Source: Phycisphaerales bacterium (lineage in GTDB: Bacteria > Planctomycetota > Phycisphaerae > Tepidisphaerales > Tepidisphaeraceae). From it: DNA of 14,560 bases. Numbering within the stretch: the first letter of the stretch is position 1; every line of letters starts with the position of its first letter. The stretch covers positions 6,982 through 21,541 of the forward strand of contig PMAK01000047.1 of NCBI GenBank assembly GCA_003153655.1. Direction: 5' to 3'. The notes under the pieces were generated by a model. The model was not told where the DNA came from, ran no database searches, and saw nothing but the letters and a program-made list of their open reading frames with translations. Position numbers and translations under genes: made by a program. Shown one piece after another: positions 1 through 5,895 of the stretch.

Positions 1-395
1 GTCTCAAGCTGTATCACGGTGATAAATACGATGTGCAAAGCGCCGGCACCGACCCGAAGGCCGAGGTGCATCCGCTCGCTACCCGTGTGATGAACGAAAT
101 CGGAATCGACATTGGCGGCCAGCGGCCCAAATCTCTGACTGCCTTTCTTGGCAAAGCCCCCGTAAGACACCTTCTTATCGTCTGTGATAAGGCAAACGGC
201 ACATGCCCTCGAATCTGGCCAGGCACCTATACGCGAAAATATCTGCCATTCAACGACCCAGCGGCGTTTGTTGGCTCAGAACAAGAAACGCTCGAAGAAT
301 TCCGCAAAGTCCGCGACCAAATCGGCAAGGCGATGAAAACATGGGCGCCGGAAGTCGAGAGGGCGGGAAGTTGGAGCAACGACAATGAAACGTGA
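1..395 (+). CDS. arsC: Arsenate reductase, thioredoxin-coupled type (5' end missing)
   Basis: Reduces arsenate to arsenite in the cytoplasm, feeding the exporter encoded next. The frame is open from base 3 and the start lies outside the window. The 130 visible residues carry the low-molecular-weight phosphatase/ArsC pattern: a QSAGT segment, [33 protein letters not shown] and a C-terminal DPAAFVG...FRKVRDQI helix. Two cysteines (codons at 183-185 and 204-206) are seven residues apart, matching the Cys82/Cys89 redox pair known in Bacillus subtilis ArsC; this favours thioredoxin-coupled arsenate reductase over a plain tyrosine phosphatase. By that alignment about 21 N-terminal residues, including the nucleophilic Cys of the P-loop, lie upstream of the window. 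The stop overlaps the start of the next gene by 11 bp, so the two are probably translationally coupled. The GTG at 33 is internal and not a real start. Confidence 0.9.
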   Translation, partial: LKLYHGDKYDVQSAGTDPKAEVHPLATRVMNEIGIDIGGQRPKSLTAFLGKAPVRHLLIVCDKANGTCPRIWPGTYTRKYLPFNDPAAFVGSEQETLEEFRKVRDQIGKAMKTWAPEVERAGSWSNDNET

Positions 396-1518
396 TAACG
401 TGACAAAAAGGCTTCCCTTTCTTGATCGCTATCTGACGGTGTGGATTTTCGCCGCGATGGCGTTGGGCATCGGCTTGGGTTATGCCGTGCCGGGCGTTCG
501 GGATTCCCTGAATCATTTGCGAGTCGGCACAACAAATATCCCGATTGCCATCGGTTTGATCCTGATGATGTACCCGCCACTGGCGAAAGTACGATATGAG
601 GAGCTGCCCGACGTCTTTCGCGACTGGAAAATACTTGGGATTTCGCTCGTGCAGAACTGGGTCATAGGCCCCATTCTTATGTTCGGGCTGGCAGTCCTGT
701 TTCTGCACAATCATCCCGAGTTCATGATTGGCCTCATACTGATCGGACTGGCCCGCTGCATCGCAATGGTCATCGTCTGGAATGAGTTGGCTAAGGGCGA
801 CAGCGAATACGCTGCGGGCCTCGTCGCGTTCAACAGCATCTTTCAAGTGCTGTTCTATAGCGTCTATGCCTGGATCTTCATCACGGTGCTACCGCCGTTG
901 CTTGGCCTCAAGGGCGCGGTGGTCAACGTTGGTATCGTTGACATCGCAAAGAGCGTGGCCATCTATCTCGGTGTGCCGTTTGTGGCCGGAATGCTCACGC
1001 GGCTCATGCTGATGAAATCAAAGGGACGGGAGTGGTACGAAAAGCAGTTCATTGCCCGCATCAGTCCCGTCACGCTCGTGGCGTTGCTTTTCACCATTGT
1101 CGCCATGTTTATTTTCCAGGGCGACAAGATTATTGCTCAGCCTTGGAACGTGCTGCTGATTGCCGTGCCGCTCCTCATTTACTTTGTGCTAATGTTTCTG
1201 TTGAGCTTCTGGATGGGCCGCAAGGTAGGGGCAGATTACAGCAAAACCGCAACTGTGGCATTCACAGCGTCAGGCAATAATTTCGAACTGGCAATCGCAG
1301 TATCGGTTGCGGTATTTGGAATCAATCATGGGGCCGCTTTCGCCGCCGTCATCGGACCGCTTGTCGAAGTACCGGTCCTCATTGGGTTGGTGAACGTCGC
1401 GCTGTATTTCCAACGTCGATATTTCGCCGGTGGAATATCATCAACCCCGACCCTTGAAGTCTCGCTCGATGCTGCTTGCCCCAATGTAGTTCGCGCGAAG
1501 TTTGCGCAATCCAAATAG
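385..1518 (+). CDS. acr3: ACR3-family arsenite efflux permease
   Basis: Inner-membrane exporter for As(III), belonging to the ACR3 (BART superfamily) group rather than the ArsB group. The 377-residue product has about ten hydrophobic segments beginning near residue 18. Family hallmarks seen are [11 protein letters not shown] (90-100), [20 protein letters not shown] (123-142) and [14 protein letters not shown] (324-337). Cys125 and Glu328 correspond to the Cys and Glu shown to be essential in characterised ACR3 proteins. The ATG at 385 overlaps the end of arsC by 11 bp; it gives the standard N-terminus ([12 protein letters not shown]) just before the first membrane helix. After the last helix (about 343) there is a roughly 30-residue tail containing one Cys (365), longer than many ACR3 C-termini. 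Together with arsC and arsM it forms a detoxification operon; no repressor gene is seen. Confidence 0.95.
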   Translation: MKRDNVTKRLPFLDRYLTVWIFAAMALGIGLGYAVPGVRDSLNHLRVGTTNIPIAIGLILMMYPPLAKVRYEELPDVFRDWKILGISLVQNWVIGPILMFGLAVLFLHNHPEFMIGLILIGLARCIAMVIVWNELAKGDSEYAAGLVAFNSIFQVLFYSVYAWIFITVLPPLLGLKGAVVNVGIVDIAKSVAIYLGVPFVAGMLTRLMLMKSKGREWYEKQFIARISPVTLVALLFTIVAMFIFQGDKIIAQPWNVLLIAVPLLIYFVLMFLLSFWMGRKVGADYSKTATVAFTASGNNFELAIAVSVAVFGINHGAAFAAVIGPLVEVPVLIGLVNVALYFQRRYFAGGISSTPTLEVSLDAACPNVVRAKFAQSK

Positions 1519-1525
1519 CCTTTTC

Positions 1526-1530
1526 AGGAG
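1526..1530 (+). promoter_or_regulatory. Shine-Dalgarno site of arsM
   Basis: AGGAG lies five bases before the ATG at 1536. It decides between this start and the longer in-frame reading from 1476. Confidence 0.7.
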
Positions 1531-1535
1531 AATCC

Positions 1536-2429
1536 ATGTCAGATTCAATCGTAAATATCGTTCGCGAAAAGTACGGCGACGTTGCCAAAAGCGCGCTATC
1601 GACCGACGACGCTGGTGTCCGCGCCATCGCTGAAGCATTCGGATATTCGGCGGAGGAACTTTCGTCGATTCCTGCCAATGCCAACATGGGGCTTTCCTGC
1701 GGAAATCCAACGGCAACCGCGTCGCTCAAGCCGGGCGAAGTGGTCGTGGACCTTGGTTCGGGTGGCGGGCTGGATGTTTTTCTCGCCGCCAAGAAAGTCG
1801 GCCCGAAGGGAAAAGCCATTGGCATCGACATGACACCTGAGATGATTTCACGGGCCAGAAAAAACGCGAAGGAGGCGAATCTCCCAAATGTTGAGTTTCA
1901 CCAAGCTAACATCGACAAGCTCCCACTCGCTGATAACTCAGCCGACTGCATTATCTCAAATTGTGTCATCAACCTCGCCCCCGACAAAGACGCGGTGTTC
2001 CGGGAAATGTTCCGAGTGCTCAAACCAGGGGGGCGCGTCGCGGTCAGCGATATCGCGATCAAGAAGGAGCTTCCGTCGGCTCTGGCAAAGGACGTGGCAG
2101 CGTATGTGGGCTGCATTGCCGGGGCCATCAGTATCGATGATTTCCAGCGAGGCCTTCGCACTGCGGGATTTGGAGCCGTGCACGTCGTTGACTCCGGCGC
2201 AGACTTGAACGCTTATGCGAACGTCGAAGGACAATCCGGGTGCTGTTCGCCTCCGATGGAGAAAAAGAGCACGCTCCCAATCGCTGATGAATCGTGCTGC
2301 GGCCCGACATGCTGTGGAGGAGCGAAGGAATCAGCCGTGCACCAGGGCCTCACCGCTGTTCTCAAGCAATACAACGTGAACGACTATGCCGCGAGCGTGA
2401 AAGTCTACGCGGTGAAGCCTGGAGGTTAG
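1536..2429 (+). CDS. arsM: Arsenite S-adenosylmethionine methyltransferase
   Basis: Methylates As(III) with S-adenosylmethionine, a cytoplasmic route to methylated or volatile arsenicals. The 297-residue protein has the class I SAM-binding motif [17 protein letters not shown] (70-86) and the acidic [10 protein letters not shown] (95-104). Three family cysteines are conserved: Cys55 (GLSCGNP), Cys143 (SNCVINL) and Cys193 (GCIAGAIS), matching Cys72/174/224 of the algal enzyme CmArsM. The C-terminal part adds three Cys pairs (236-237, 254-255, 259-260), probably extra As(III)-binding thiols. I chose the ATG at 1536 over an in-frame upstream ATG at 1476 because AGGAG (1526-1530) sits 5 nt before it and the upstream start would lie inside acr3. 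The gene begins 17 bp after the acr3 stop, so it is very likely in the same transcript. Confidence 0.95.
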   Translation: MSDSIVNIVREKYGDVAKSALSTDDAGVRAIAEAFGYSAEELSSIPANANMGLSCGNPTATASLKPGEVVVDLGSGGGLDVFLAAKKVGPKGKAIGIDMTPEMISRARKNAKEANLPNVEFHQANIDKLPLADNSADCIISNCVINLAPDKDAVFREMFRVLKPGGRVAVSDIAIKKELPSALAKDVAAYVGCIAGAISIDDFQRGLRTAGFGAVHVVDSGADLNAYANVEGQSGCCSPPMEKKSTLPIADESCCGPTCCGGAKESAVHQGLTAVLKQYNVNDYAASVKVYAVKPGG

Positions 2430-2677
2430 TTCGCACCGGAAGCATGTACCCCGCGCACCCCTCAATCCCGCATTCTCGAAACTCTTTGCGGTCGATCAGC
2501 GCAAGCGTCTTCTTATCCGAAGATGCAGAACACACTACCCCTTCAAGCTGGACCGATCCCCTGTTGCCCGTCTAATACGGATCGTGACTGATTCCCGCGC
2601 GCAGTTCGGCGCTTGTTAGGTTGCGCGATCCTGATCGATACGGTACAGCTTCTTCGGCTCATTCAGGGAGGCTGAAG

Positions 2678-2796
2678 ATGTTGGTGACGGAACGCGACGC
2701 AGGTGACTTTCAGCGACTCCAAGAGTTAACGGATCAGGAACACAATGCTCTGCAACGCGATCGCTACAGTGCAGTGCTGCTGGCCGTGAACGACGG
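2678..2796 (+). pseudogene. IS630-like transposase, N-terminal fragment cut by the IS3 element
   Basis: An ATG at 2678, preceded by GGGAGG at 2667-2672, opens a reading frame of about 40 residues: MLVTERDAGDFQRLQELTDQ, then a segment with QRDRYSAVLLAVNDG. This resembles the extreme N-terminus of IS630/IS630-like transposases, where a basic RDRYRAV-type segment leads into the first helix-turn-helix. The homology ends where the terminal inverted repeat of the IS3-family element begins (2797). The frame then runs to a stop at 2830 inside the IS. No remainder of the gene is found on the other side of the element, so it is a remnant. Assignment is from memory of the family and is moderate at best; it could be another helix-turn-helix protein. 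The 248 bases between arsM and this ATG show nothing I recognise. Confidence 0.45.
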
Positions 2797-2827
2797 TGAC
2801 CTTCCCCACGAATGGTGGGCGCGGCGA
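2797..2827 (+). repeat. Left terminal inverted repeat of the IS3 element
   Basis: Begins TGACCTTCCCC and continues ACGAATGGTGGGCGCGGCGA (2808-2827). The inner 20 bases are a perfect reverse complement of 4033-4052. The outer eight bases match 4056-4063, with a three-base mismatch between the two blocks. Confidence 0.88.
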
Positions 2828-2830
2828 TAG

Positions 2831-2847
2831 GCCGGCATAATGCCGGC
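2831..2847. repeat. Perfect palindrome inside the left end of the IS3 element
   Basis: Two 8-base arms, GCCGGCAT and ATGCCGGC, flank a single central A. It lies between the left inverted repeat and the orfA start at 2863. It could be a protein-binding site or a small hairpin shielding orfA from outside transcription, a role seen in some insertion sequences. The role is inferred; the palindrome itself is certain. Confidence 0.6.
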
Positions 2848-2862
2848 AAAGGAGCCGCGAAT

Positions 2863-3168
2863 ATGGCACGGAAGCATCATTCGATCGAGTTTCAGGATGA
2901 AGCCTGCAAGTTGGTCACGGAACAGGGTTATAGCCAGTAGAAAGCGGCCGACAAGCTGGGAATCACCCGTGTAATGATTGGCACTTGGCTCAAGAAACGG
3001 GGCCACGTCAAACCGGTCGAGATCGTCGAACCGGATTACGCGGCCAGCGATGATCCCAAGCTCTTGAAAGCCCGGATCAGGGAACTGCAGAAGCGGCTGC
3101 AACGCGCCGAGACCGAGAAGGAGATTTTAAAAAAAGCGACGGCCTACTTCGCGAGCCAACACCAGTGA
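2863..3168 (+). pseudogene. IS3-family OrfA (helix-turn-helix/leucine zipper), amber stop at codon 26
   Basis: The frame starts MARKHHSIEFQDEACKLVTE and would encode the DNA-binding half of the transposase: a helix-turn-helix around KAADKLGITRVMIGTWLKK, then a leucine-zipper-like coil (ARIRELQKRLQRAETEKEIL) ending with the typical LKKATAYFA. Codon 26 is TAG (2938-2940), placed between YSQ and KAAD where relatives normally have a sense codon such as Gln or Glu. The rest of the frame is intact to the TGA at 3166-3168. Without suppression only a 25-residue peptide is made, or a shortened product from an internal start at 2974 that lacks much of the helix-turn-helix. The element is therefore probably unable to transpose alone. 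The reading is clear; the loss of function is inferred. Confidence 0.85.
3129..3136 (+). other. Probable -1 ribosomal frameshift site of the IS3 element
   Basis: Seven A residues (3129-3135) followed by G lie in orfA phase as A_AAA_AAA_G. OrfB is in the -1 frame relative to orfA, and the frame after a -1 slip here stays open into orfB (KSDGLLREPTPVRLKW...). Members of the IS3 family make their OrfAB fusion transposase this way. The site is seen; its use is inferred. Confidence 0.7.
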
Positions 3169-4025
3169 GGCTGAAGTGGATCCATCGGCAACGCGGGCAA
3201 TTTGAGGTGTCGATCATGTGCCAGGTTCTGCAAGTCAGCCGCAGCGGTTACTACGCCTGGGTGGATCGTCCGCCCAGCGCGCGGGAGCAACGGCGAAAGG
3301 AACAGATCGAAGCGATCCGCGCGGCGCACGAGCAGAGTTTCGGCACCTACGGCAGCCCGCGCATCCACGCGGAATTGGCCGAGCGAAAGATCGACATTTG
3401 CGTCAACACCGTGGCAAAGCTGATGAAACAGGCTCAAATTCGCTCGGTCATGCACCGCAAGTTCGTAGTGCGAACGACGGATTCCAACCATGATCTGCCC
3501 GTGGCGCCCAACCTGCTGGATCGGCGGTTCGAGGCGAAGTTGCCCGATCAGAAGTGGTGCTGCGACATCACCTACATCCTCACGGGCGAAGGTTTTTTAT
3601 ATCTGGCGGCGGTGATGGACCTGTGCAGCCGCAGAATCGTCGGCTGGAGCATGGCTGACCATCTGCGGACCGAACGGTGCCTGGATGCGCTGGACATGGC
3701 GATGAAATCCCGTCAGCCCGGAAGTGACCTGATCCACCACAGCGACCGCGGCGTGCAGTACACCAGCACCGATTACAGACGGCTGCTGCAATCTCAAAAT
3801 GTAACGGTCAGCATGAGCCGGACCGGGGATTGTTACGACAACGCAGCCATGGAAAGCTTCTGGGGAACGCTCAAAACCGAGCTAGTCCATCATCGGGATT
3901 ACCAGACGCATGATGAAGCCAAACGGTCGATCTTTAAGTACATCGAATGCTGGTACAATCGCAAGAGGCGTCACTCTGCGATAGGCTACAAGAACCCCGA
4001 ACAATTCGAGGCAAGCCTCAATTGA
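3165..4025 (+). CDS. IS3-family transposase OrfB, DDE catalytic domain
   Basis: Catalytic half of the transposase, normally made as an OrfAB fusion. The 286 residues contain an HTH_21-like N-terminal region (CQVLQVSRSGYYAW, 19-32; YGSPRIHAEL, 62-71) and an rve integrase core. The DDE triad is visible: Asp134 (WCCDITYI), Asp194 (HHSDRGVQYTS) and Glu230 (AMESFWGTLKTE), followed by the family signature WYNRKRRHSAIGYKNPEQFE. The length is normal and this frame has no internal stops. The GTG at 3165 overlaps the orfA stop by three bases; an independent start there is possible, but -1 frameshifting from orfA is the expected route. With orfA interrupted by an amber codon, OrfB is likely produced alone or not at all. 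Confidence 0.93.
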   Translation: MRLKWIHRQRGQFEVSIMCQVLQVSRSGYYAWVDRPPSAREQRRKEQIEAIRAAHEQSFGTYGSPRIHAELAERKIDICVNTVAKLMKQAQIRSVMHRKFVVRTTDSNHDLPVAPNLLDRRFEAKLPDQKWCCDITYILTGEGFLYLAAVMDLCSRRIVGWSMADHLRTERCLDALDMAMKSRQPGSDLIHHSDRGVQYTSTDYRRLLQSQNVTVSMSRTGDCYDNAAMESFWGTLKTELVHHRDYQTHDEAKRSIFKYIECWYNRKRRHSAIGYKNPEQFEASLN

Positions 4026-4032
4026 CGAGATT

Positions 4033-4063
4033 TCGCCGCGCCCACCATTCGTTACGAAGGTCA
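4033..4063 (-). repeat. Right terminal inverted repeat of the IS3 element
   Basis: Reads TCGCCGCGCCCACCATTCGT (4033-4052), a three-base mismatch block (4053-4055), then GAAGGTCA to the end of the element. It starts 7 bp after the orfB stop, as is usual for IS3 elements. Confidence 0.88.
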
Positions 4064-4236
4064 CTTCGCCATTTGCCCGCGTGCCGATCAGTACCCGGAT
4101 TCGCTCAGAGTATGCCGAGGCCCTCAAGCGAGCGTCACTCGAACGCCAGTTGAATAAGGTAGAGCCGAACACGCTGCAGGACATTCTGGAGCAGGCCATC
4201 GAGCCGTGGCTCAAATCCAACGGTTGCATCCAGTAA
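4064..4236 (+). pseudogene. C-terminal remnant of a small protein truncated by the IS3 element
   Basis: An open frame with no start codon of its own runs from the IS right end to TAA at 4234-4236. It encodes about 57 residues including RVPISTRIRSEYAEALKRA, SLERQL, EPNTLQDILEQAIEPWLKS and a short tail. The pattern (a strand-like basic stretch followed by two helices) is reminiscent of ribbon-helix-helix-type C-termini of small proteins found near plasmid partition (ParA) genes; that is a recollection, not proof. Upstream in the same frame a stop occurs inside orfB, so the true N-terminus was lost. It has no visible relation to the IS630-like fragment on the other side of the element. Confidence 0.5.
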
Positions 4237-4347
4237 GCATGGTCGCGCCGCGATCCTTAACGCGATCTTATTAATGGCCATCTATTCTAAAATACAAGGA
4301 TAGTGGTCTTGTCGGCTAAGGATTAGCTCGTTACCTTCCTCCACCCT

Positions 4348-5370
4348 ATGTCGATACGTCAGTTCACCATCGCTCTCGCCGGGTTGGTCATCGCCAGCAA
4401 TGCTTCGCGGCTTTTCGCCGGGGCCGCCACGCGACCGTCTTTCGCACCAGGTGCTCCGGAACCTTCTTCTGACCTATCCACCACCAAGCGAGTCTTTCTG
4501 CTTGATGATGACGATGACGACGAGAAGCAAAAGCTAGTCGGTGTGCCAACCTCAAATCAAACGTCGAACCGTTACTTTTTTAACCTGCTCGATAGTCGAT
4601 CAAGTTACGGAAATGACTTTTTCCATGACCCCTTTATCGGGCCTGAGTTCGATTCCGAACGACAAATCGAGTTAGACTACCTCCACGGGGAAAATCGCGG
4701 CCTGCGAGATGACGAAGTTGACGCAGAATTCCAATGGAACGTCATCGGCCAACTTACCATCGCCGGTGAATTTGGCTGGGACTCAGAACATCAGCTCAAT
4801 ATTCATGGCGGCGATGATGGTGACGATGTTGAACAGGAGAATGCCAGGGGCTTTGAAAATGTCGATCTAGCTATTTATCACCCGGTTTTCCAGTACGTCA
4901 GCAAGGATGGTCAATTTGATTATACTACTGCCGCCCGCCTCGACGTTGGCATTCCGACGCGCACGCCGGTTTCTGGAATGGATGTGCAACTCACCCCTTA
5001 CTTGGGCCAGCTTCTTCGCATCGGTGACCACGTAAGCGTCGAAGCATGGACCGGCTCGCAGTTCACGATTGCTCCCGACCAGACGATTCAATTCATTTAT
5101 GGCGCGTCGTTTGGTTATGAGATCTTTCACGACCAATTGCCTCTGCCATCGACCGAGAAATTAACTCCGATTCTTGAGCTTGATGGCCAGACACCCCTTT
5201 CAGGCAATGGTCAGGACGCATTGTTTGGTGTCGCCGGCTTTGATATCGATTTCAAATCATTGGGCAAACTACAGCCTCACATCGAAATTGGCTACCAGTT
5301 TCCTATTGACCAAGGCGCGCGTGACCAATTGCGTTGGGGTGTCATCACCCAAGTATCCTTTGAATTTTGA
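4348..5370 (+). CDS. Outer-membrane beta-barrel protein with acidic runs
   Basis: Product of 340 residues. Residues 1 to about 25 form a Sec signal peptide (MSIRQFTIALAGLVIASNAS, then RLFAGA). The mature part has alternating polar/aromatic strands, for example FQWNVIGQLTIAGEFGW and FIYGASFGYEIF, and ends in SFEF. The terminal Phe is the usual outer-membrane insertion signal. It resembles the loosely defined transporter/MetA-like barrel family, in the part reading TPILELDGQTPLSG and later QPHIEIGYQFPID. Two acidic runs stand out: DDDDDDE (about 53-59) after a short linker and GGDDGDDVEQE (about 154-164) in a probable loop; cation binding is an inference. There is no good Shine-Dalgarno before the ATG at 4348, but the signal peptide starts right there. 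The substrate is unknown. A link to the ars operon 1.9 kb upstream is only positional, and mobile DNA lies between. Confidence 0.75.
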   Translation: MSIRQFTIALAGLVIASNASRLFAGAATRPSFAPGAPEPSSDLSTTKRVFLLDDDDDDEKQKLVGVPTSNQTSNRYFFNLLDSRSSYGNDFFHDPFIGPEFDSERQIELDYLHGENRGLRDDEVDAEFQWNVIGQLTIAGEFGWDSEHQLNIHGGDDGDDVEQENARGFENVDLAIYHPVFQYVSKDGQFDYTTAARLDVGIPTRTPVSGMDVQLTPYLGQLLRIGDHVSVEAWTGSQFTIAPDQTIQFIYGASFGYEIFHDQLPLPSTEKLTPILELDGQTPLSGNGQDALFGVAGFDIDFKSLGKLQPHIEIGYQFPIDQGARDQLRWGVITQVSFEF

Positions 5371-5410
5371 TGCTGAGACGCAAGCTTGGCGTTCGATTCG
5401 CCTGACCGCC

Positions 5411-5857
5411 TCATCGCACTCGGGCCAGATAGTTATCCGCGACGCCGGTGAAGAGATCGCCGAAGGAGGAGACCCCCTCGGACGTAGCCAAATTCACATT
5501 TGACGGCGCAGTAAATGAGGCCAGGGAATGATTGCCGCTGTCGAACGCCGTCGCCACTATGCCAAAAGAAGTCGTATACCAGAACGAAACATCCGTTTGA
5601 GGACTGTCAAACGTCATCAGGATATTCGGAGTACCGAAGTCACTGGTGGTAAGCTCATTCGTTCCTGAATGCGCCGGAAAAACAGTGCTGGTGGTCGTGA
5701 CCTGCTCATTTGGCCCAAACGTTACCCCGGCATAATAACCCCCAAGGTCCTGGCCACCGCCGCCGATGTTGCTCTCTAAGAAAGCATTCGGGACATTTTC
5801 AAAGTCAATTGTTCCCCCGAAGCCAGCAGCACCCACCGCCAGGAGAGTACTGGACAT
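5411..5857 (-). CDS. Secreted PEP-CTERM-like protein, apparently truncated
   Basis: About 148 residues from the ATG at 5857. A short hydrophobic start (MSSTLLAVGAAGFGGT) precedes a beta-rich, Gly/Thr/Ser-rich domain: TIDFENVP, GGYYAGVTFGPNE, PNILMTFDSPQTDVSFWYTT, IVATAFDSGNHSLASFTAPS and GVSSFGDLFTGVADNYLARV. This pattern is common in exported PEP-CTERM-associated proteins of diderm bacteria. The product stops just where one or two further strands and the C-terminal PEP-membrane-helix-basic sorting tail would be expected, and neither of the other frames downstream supplies them. The signal peptide also lacks the normal basic N-region, and no clear ribosome site precedes it. It is probably a decaying remnant; an in-frame reading from 6007 overlaps the neighbouring gene and is unlikely. 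It lies 38 bp downstream of the HDOD gene and converges with the barrel gene, with 40 bp between their ends. Confidence 0.55.
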   Translation of the reverse strand: MSSTLLAVGAAGFGGTIDFENVPNAFLESNIGGGGQDLGGYYAGVTFGPNEQVTTTSTVFPAHSGTNELTTSDFGTPNILMTFDSPQTDVSFWYTTSFGIVATAFDSGNHSLASFTAPSNVNLATSEGVSSFGDLFTGVADNYLARVR

Positions 5858-5895
5858 GGATGGGAGATTGGACGGATTTTGACGATGCGGCGCGC

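Larger units (their letters stand above)
2797..4063 (+). mobile_element. IS3-family insertion sequence (1267 bp)
   Basis: The element has two overlapping frames (orfA at 2863-3168, orfB at 3165-4025) and terminal inverted repeats. Both outer ends read TGACCTTC inward, with the 5'-TG typical of the IS3 family. The repeats match at 28 of 31 positions; the differences are at 2805-2807 versus 4053-4055. Size and layout match the IS3 family, and the end sequence style matches its IS3 subgroup. The three bases outside the ends (cgg on the left, ctt on the right) are not a direct repeat. The left and right flanks are pieces of different genes, so the insertion was followed by deletion or recombination. 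Confidence 0.88.

Noticed and set aside
250..846. Minus-strand frame of 198 codons
   Set aside because: Antisense to arsC and acr3, with His/Gln-rich low-information content; a shadow frame.
2808..4052. IS ends placed at the perfect 20-bp inverted repeat
   Set aside because: The match continues outward after a three-base mismatch to TGACCTTC/GAAGGTCA, giving the 5'-TG ends typical of IS3 elements, so the boundaries are 2797 and 4063.
5378..5395. Near-palindrome around an AAGCTT core as a bidirectional terminator
   Set aside because: The arms meet with no loop and a one-base bulge, and there is no T-run on either side; it is not a credible terminator.
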